Shown here in pieces: positions 60,150 to 64,000 of a stretch of 64,000 nt of DNA. The translations under genes and the position numbers were made by a program. The notes beneath the pieces are model-generated. The model was not told the origin of the DNA and searched no databases. It saw nothing but the letters and a program-made list of their open reading frames with translations. The stretch spans positions 16,846,001-16,910,000 of the forward strand of contig CM065385.1 of NCBI GenBank assembly GCA_033060915.1, in the 5' to 3' direction. How positions within the stretch are numbered: the first letter of the stretch is position 1; each line of letters begins with the position of its first letter. This DNA comes from Euryodendron excelsum. Lineage: Eukaryota; Streptophyta; Magnoliopsida; Ericales; Pentaphylacaceae.

Positions 60150-63100
60150 TATAAACACCTCAGTTTTACCCGCTAGGCAATCTCCGGCCTGACTAGGCTC
60201 ACTTTCACACATCACATACATATTCAGACTCTAACCGGTCTTCTAATTTCCAATTTAGTCCACCAGTTGCTTATAGTATTTTACCCCTAGGCTAAATGAC
60301 CATTTTACCCTTAAGCATCCGAAAGCCCCTAGAACCACACTGGCTTTGGGTATCAAATCGGTAACATCCCGAGAACGCTTCTTATAGTATTTCCCACCTT
60401 CTATTATCTTTACGAATCATTACGAGTCAACTCCGGCAAGCCCAATGCAAAATGACCGTTTTGCCCCTAGTGGGCCGATTGCCTTTTCCAACCACGCCGG
60501 CTCTAAGTATCAAACCGGCAACCTCCTGGAACATTCTAAGTAATGTTTCTGAACCTTGAGTCTTCTTTCAGAACATTCTAAGTAATGTTTCCAACTCGAT
60601 TGACCGTTTTGCCCCTAATGGCCCGATCAACCCCTCTAAAACCACTTGACATCATTCTTCAAGTCTACTACCCCTGGGGTACTATTATAATGATTCATGT
60701 CTCTTTTCGGCCTTCTGGGCCATTCCCGGCCCTTTAAATCATTTACGGATCTTTCGGAGTCACTCCTAATGAAGCCAGGCTAAAAATTACATGGTAGTCA
60801 CTAGTACAGGTGCCCAAATCTTCTGAATATACGTTGCTTGCCGACCTTAAAACTTTCCTAAGTGGATGGCGCCACTACTCCAGCCAAAATTTGGCTTGGC
60901 GCCACTCATAAGGAAATTTTGCCTGGCGCCACTGCAACAGATGCTAGGTCAATTCCCTGTCTATAAATGCAGAGCCTCCTCTAGCGTGAAAAGGGTCTGC
61001 AAACTAGTCTAAAAACTCTATACACAAAGCTCGTAACCTCCCTAAACCCTAGTCTTCTTTAAAATTTCCAAACCCTAGTATACATACACTCTCATACGCT
61101 CACATATACCCCTATACACTCCTATACTAGCCTCCAAAGTGTCCATTGAAGACTTGAAGTGCTACAACTCCGAAGTTTTCGAAGACCGATGCAAAGCAAA
61201 ACAAAGATCGAAGTAAAGAAAGCGAGCAAAACAAAGCCAATAAAAGAAGACACAAGGTAGGCTCTCTATTTACGTTTACGTAATTCCCTCATCTCTCTTC
61301 TCTCTCCTAACCCACTTAGGTTTTCTTCTATTTTAATTTTCCATTTTCTACCCCCCTTTCTTGCATGCTTGAAACAAGGGACTCCCCGGTTCATGTGTAG
61401 GATTAGGCTATTGAAAGTTATCGTGACGGGGGCTTTCTCTTAGTCTAACCGAAGACCATGTGGGTTTGGCCCCCTTGATTATGTGGTGAAGCCTTTAACC
61501 GTGTATGTTCACGACCTCAACTTGCATTGTGCATATAATGATCACGCATCTCTCCAAAATTCGTTTTCAAACTTGTTTTCAAAACTTGCATTGAAAACCA
61601 TTTACAAAATTTGCATTAAAATCTTCTTCTTCAAAACTTATTTTTGAAACCACAATCCTAAGGTGATTCTAGCTGTTCCATGGTTAGGGTTGCTTTAGGA
61701 AAGTGTTATATTCAAAGTGACTATTATGGTCCATATTTTTAAATCCTTGTTGTTTTCAAAACCATAATCCTAGAATGGTTCTAACCTTCTTTTGGTTAAA
61801 ATCGTTTTAGAAAAGTGAGATATTTTTAAAGGCTTGTGAAAGTCCATCCCTTTTCAAATCTCTTTTCAAACTTACTTTCCAAAACCCCTTTTTTAAATCC
61901 TTTCCAAAACCTCTTTTAAAATCTTCTTCAAAATCTCATCTCAAATATACTTTCTAAAAACTCTCTCCATTCTCCTTTCCAATATACTTTCCAAAAACTC
62001 TCTCAAATCTCCTTTCCAAAATTGTTTTCTAAAAATTCCTTTCATAAAACTTATTTTCCTAAAAACTCTTTTTAAACTCCTTTCCAAAAAGCTCTCTTCA
62101 AAATTCACTTTCTAAAAGCGTTCCTTAAGTTTCCTTCTTAAAAAACTCTTTCCAAAAATCCCTTTCCAAAAGCTTTCTTTTCAAAATCACTTTTTAAAAA
62201 ACTCCTTTCTAAGATCTCTTTCAAAAATCTTCCTTTCCAAAAATTCACTTTCTAAAAACTCTTCACCTTAGAGTCCAAGTCAAGCCCTAGAGCCATGGTT
62301 AGAAAACCCTAATTTTCTTTCCAAAAACATAATTTTCTATTTTCTATTTTGGCCTCAAACTTTAGGTTTTCAAATCCTATTTTCTACATCAAAACCATAT
62401 ATTTCCAAATCCTATTTTCTACCCCAAAATCTAGGATTTCTAAAACTTTCCCTTATCTCCCTATTTAGGAAACTAGATCCAATCCTCTGTTTTTTGAAAC
62501 AAAATCAAATCATCTCTTTTTAGAAATAAAATCTAATATTTTGTTTTAGGAAATAGAAATCCAAATCCTTTCTAATCCAAACCTTTCATTTCCAAATTTT
62601 AACTTTCCAAATCTAAATTTTCAAATCTTTCTTAAACTCAAACCTTTTCTTAATTTAAAATATTTCTAAAACTCAAACTTCAAATCTTTCTAAAATTCAA
62701 AACTTTCTAAATTTCGAAATCTAAAACTTTTTTAAGTTAAAACTGTCTAAATTCGAAACTTTTTAAGCTAAAACTTTCTAAATTCTAAACTTTCCAAATT
62801 CCAAATCTTTCTTAAATCAAACTTTTCCTAATTCCAATCTTTCCAAAAATCAACTTTTTCTTAAAAAGGAAACTTTCCAAAATTTTAAACTTTCCTATTT
62901 CAAAACATTCAAATTTCAAAACTTTCCAATTTTAATTCTTTCCAAATTTGGAACTTTCCTAATTCAAAACTTTCTTAATTCGAAACTTCCCTAAACGAAA
63001 CCTTTCCTATTTCAAAACCTTTCTTAAAATGAAACTTTCCTAAATCGAAACTTTCCTAAAATAAAACTTTCTTAAAACAGAACTTTTCTAATTCGAACAT

Positions 63101-64000
63101 TTCCTAAATCCAATCTTTCCCTAATCTTCTAAGTCCAACATTCGAGTCAAATCTTTTCTAAAGCCCATCTAAGTCCAATATTTCTTAAACCTTAAGTCTT
63201 TCCTACGTTCTATCTTTTCTAAGTCTAGGTTTCCTAAAACTAAACTTTCCAAAGCTAATCTTTTTAAATCTTCTAATCAAAGTTCCAATTTCCTAATCTT
63301 CCAATCCATATTCCAACTCAATTTCTTTCTTCTATTTTTAATCGGACTCTTGTCCGAACTACGGCTGACCTAATTCCTTAAAAGGGATATGTAGGCAACC
63401 CTCATGGGTGCGGCCATAACTTTTTTCAAATCTCTAATTTCATAACTTTTTTTCAAATCTCTAATTCCACCATCTTTTTCAAGTTTCCAATTCCAGAATC
63501 TATTTCAAATTTCTAATTCTAAAAATCTATTTTCAAATCTCTATTTCCAATCTTTAAAACTTTCTTTCAAAATCAAATCTATCTTTTTAAATCTCTTTTC
63601 TAAAATTAAATCAAATTCTTCTTTTCAAATCAAAGCCTTATTCTTGCACTTGCATATCATGCATCATTCTTTTAAAGATTCTTTTCAAAGTGGATAGTTT
63701 TGGACATATATTAATCGAAGACTTTAATGAGTGAATCTAGGGTGGATAGACTTGTAGGTACTGCAAGGGCAAGGTAGGGTGATGGCTTAATGCGTCTTCC
63801 TTGCACGTAACCAACCTCAGAACTTAGGATCACTATTTTCGTGTGACCAAAATGGAGTTATTTTCAAAAAGGGCTTAAATATTTTCAAAGGTTGCCAAAC
63901 AACCTCTTTTCTTAAAAACCCTCACTTGAGTAAGTATTTTCAAAATCGTTTTCAAAAACCCTAGGTGTAGTCTTTGGATTGTGCTTAGTTTTTAGGTGAC
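60150..64000 (+). repeat. Plus-strand Tat LTR, cut by the window end
   Basis: It starts TATAAACACC at 60150 and follows the family: 'ccgctaggcaatctccgg', then a jump at about 60275 that skips the hairpin array, then 157-bp repeats, dyads (60866-60950), TATA box (60962-60969), telo boxes, pyrimidine-rich domain (about 61550-63340), and the conserved U5 block 'cttgtccgaactacggc', 'ctcatgggtgcgg'. It is still inside U5 at the window end. The left flank is ACGAT; the right flank is not visible. Confidence 0.85.

Overview
This is repeat-rich nuclear DNA of a flowering plant, probably heterochromatin of a eudicot. I found no ordinary host gene, tRNA or rRNA. Almost every base can be assigned to LTR retrotransposons nested inside one another, plus one fragment of an endogenous caulimovirid. 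All coding regions are broken by stops or frameshifts. The dominant family is a Ty3/gypsy element of the Tat lineage (Ogre/Retand-like). Its pol carries the second, archaeal-type RNase H that marks this lineage, and its LTRs are about 5 kb.

Left part (1-13410). This is the decayed 3' half of an old plus-strand Tat element: the end of an LTR, protease and integrase remnants, a long non-coding tail, and the start of a 3' LTR at 11437. A complete 5514-bp solo LTR (2746-8259, target duplication CTGAC) sits in the tail. The 3' LTR stops at about 12848, where a minus-strand caulimovirid RT/RNase H fragment begins.

Central nest (13411-60149). A minus-strand non-autonomous element has a SIRE-type (Ty1/copia-like) 3' end and an ORF of the 'putative plant transposon protein' type. 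The ORF is split into two halves 43 kb apart. Between them lies an LTR-like unit (16731-59624, target duplication GGATC); removing it rejoins the ORF in frame. That unit is split by a minus-strand Tat element (19282-58651, target duplication CTCCA/CTCCC). The 5' LTR of that element is split by plus-strand Tat material (36706-56578, target duplication CTTCT). This gives four levels of nesting and a clear relative order of insertion.

The minus-strand Tat element has a PBS, gag C-terminus, protease, RT, RNase H, archaeal RNase H, integrase and PPT. Antisense to pol, near its 3' LTR, lies a 559-codon reading frame preceded by an intron-like leader. The plus-strand Tat element keeps leader and gag but has no pol. 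It also has an antisense gene with the same leader and an intron of nearly the same size (882 against 884 nt), but different coding sequence and a second small intron. Its 5' end is rearranged: the right flank of the insertion occurs twice, after each LTR, and the first copy carries template-switch-like inversions.

Right end (60150-64000). Another plus-strand Tat LTR runs off the window. The LTRs themselves are elaborate: a tandem array of short hairpins, a 157-bp tandem repeat, GC-rich dyads just before a TATA box, telo-box motifs and a splice-donor-like site after it, then 1.3-1.9 kb of strand-asymmetric pyrimidine-rich quasi-repeat.
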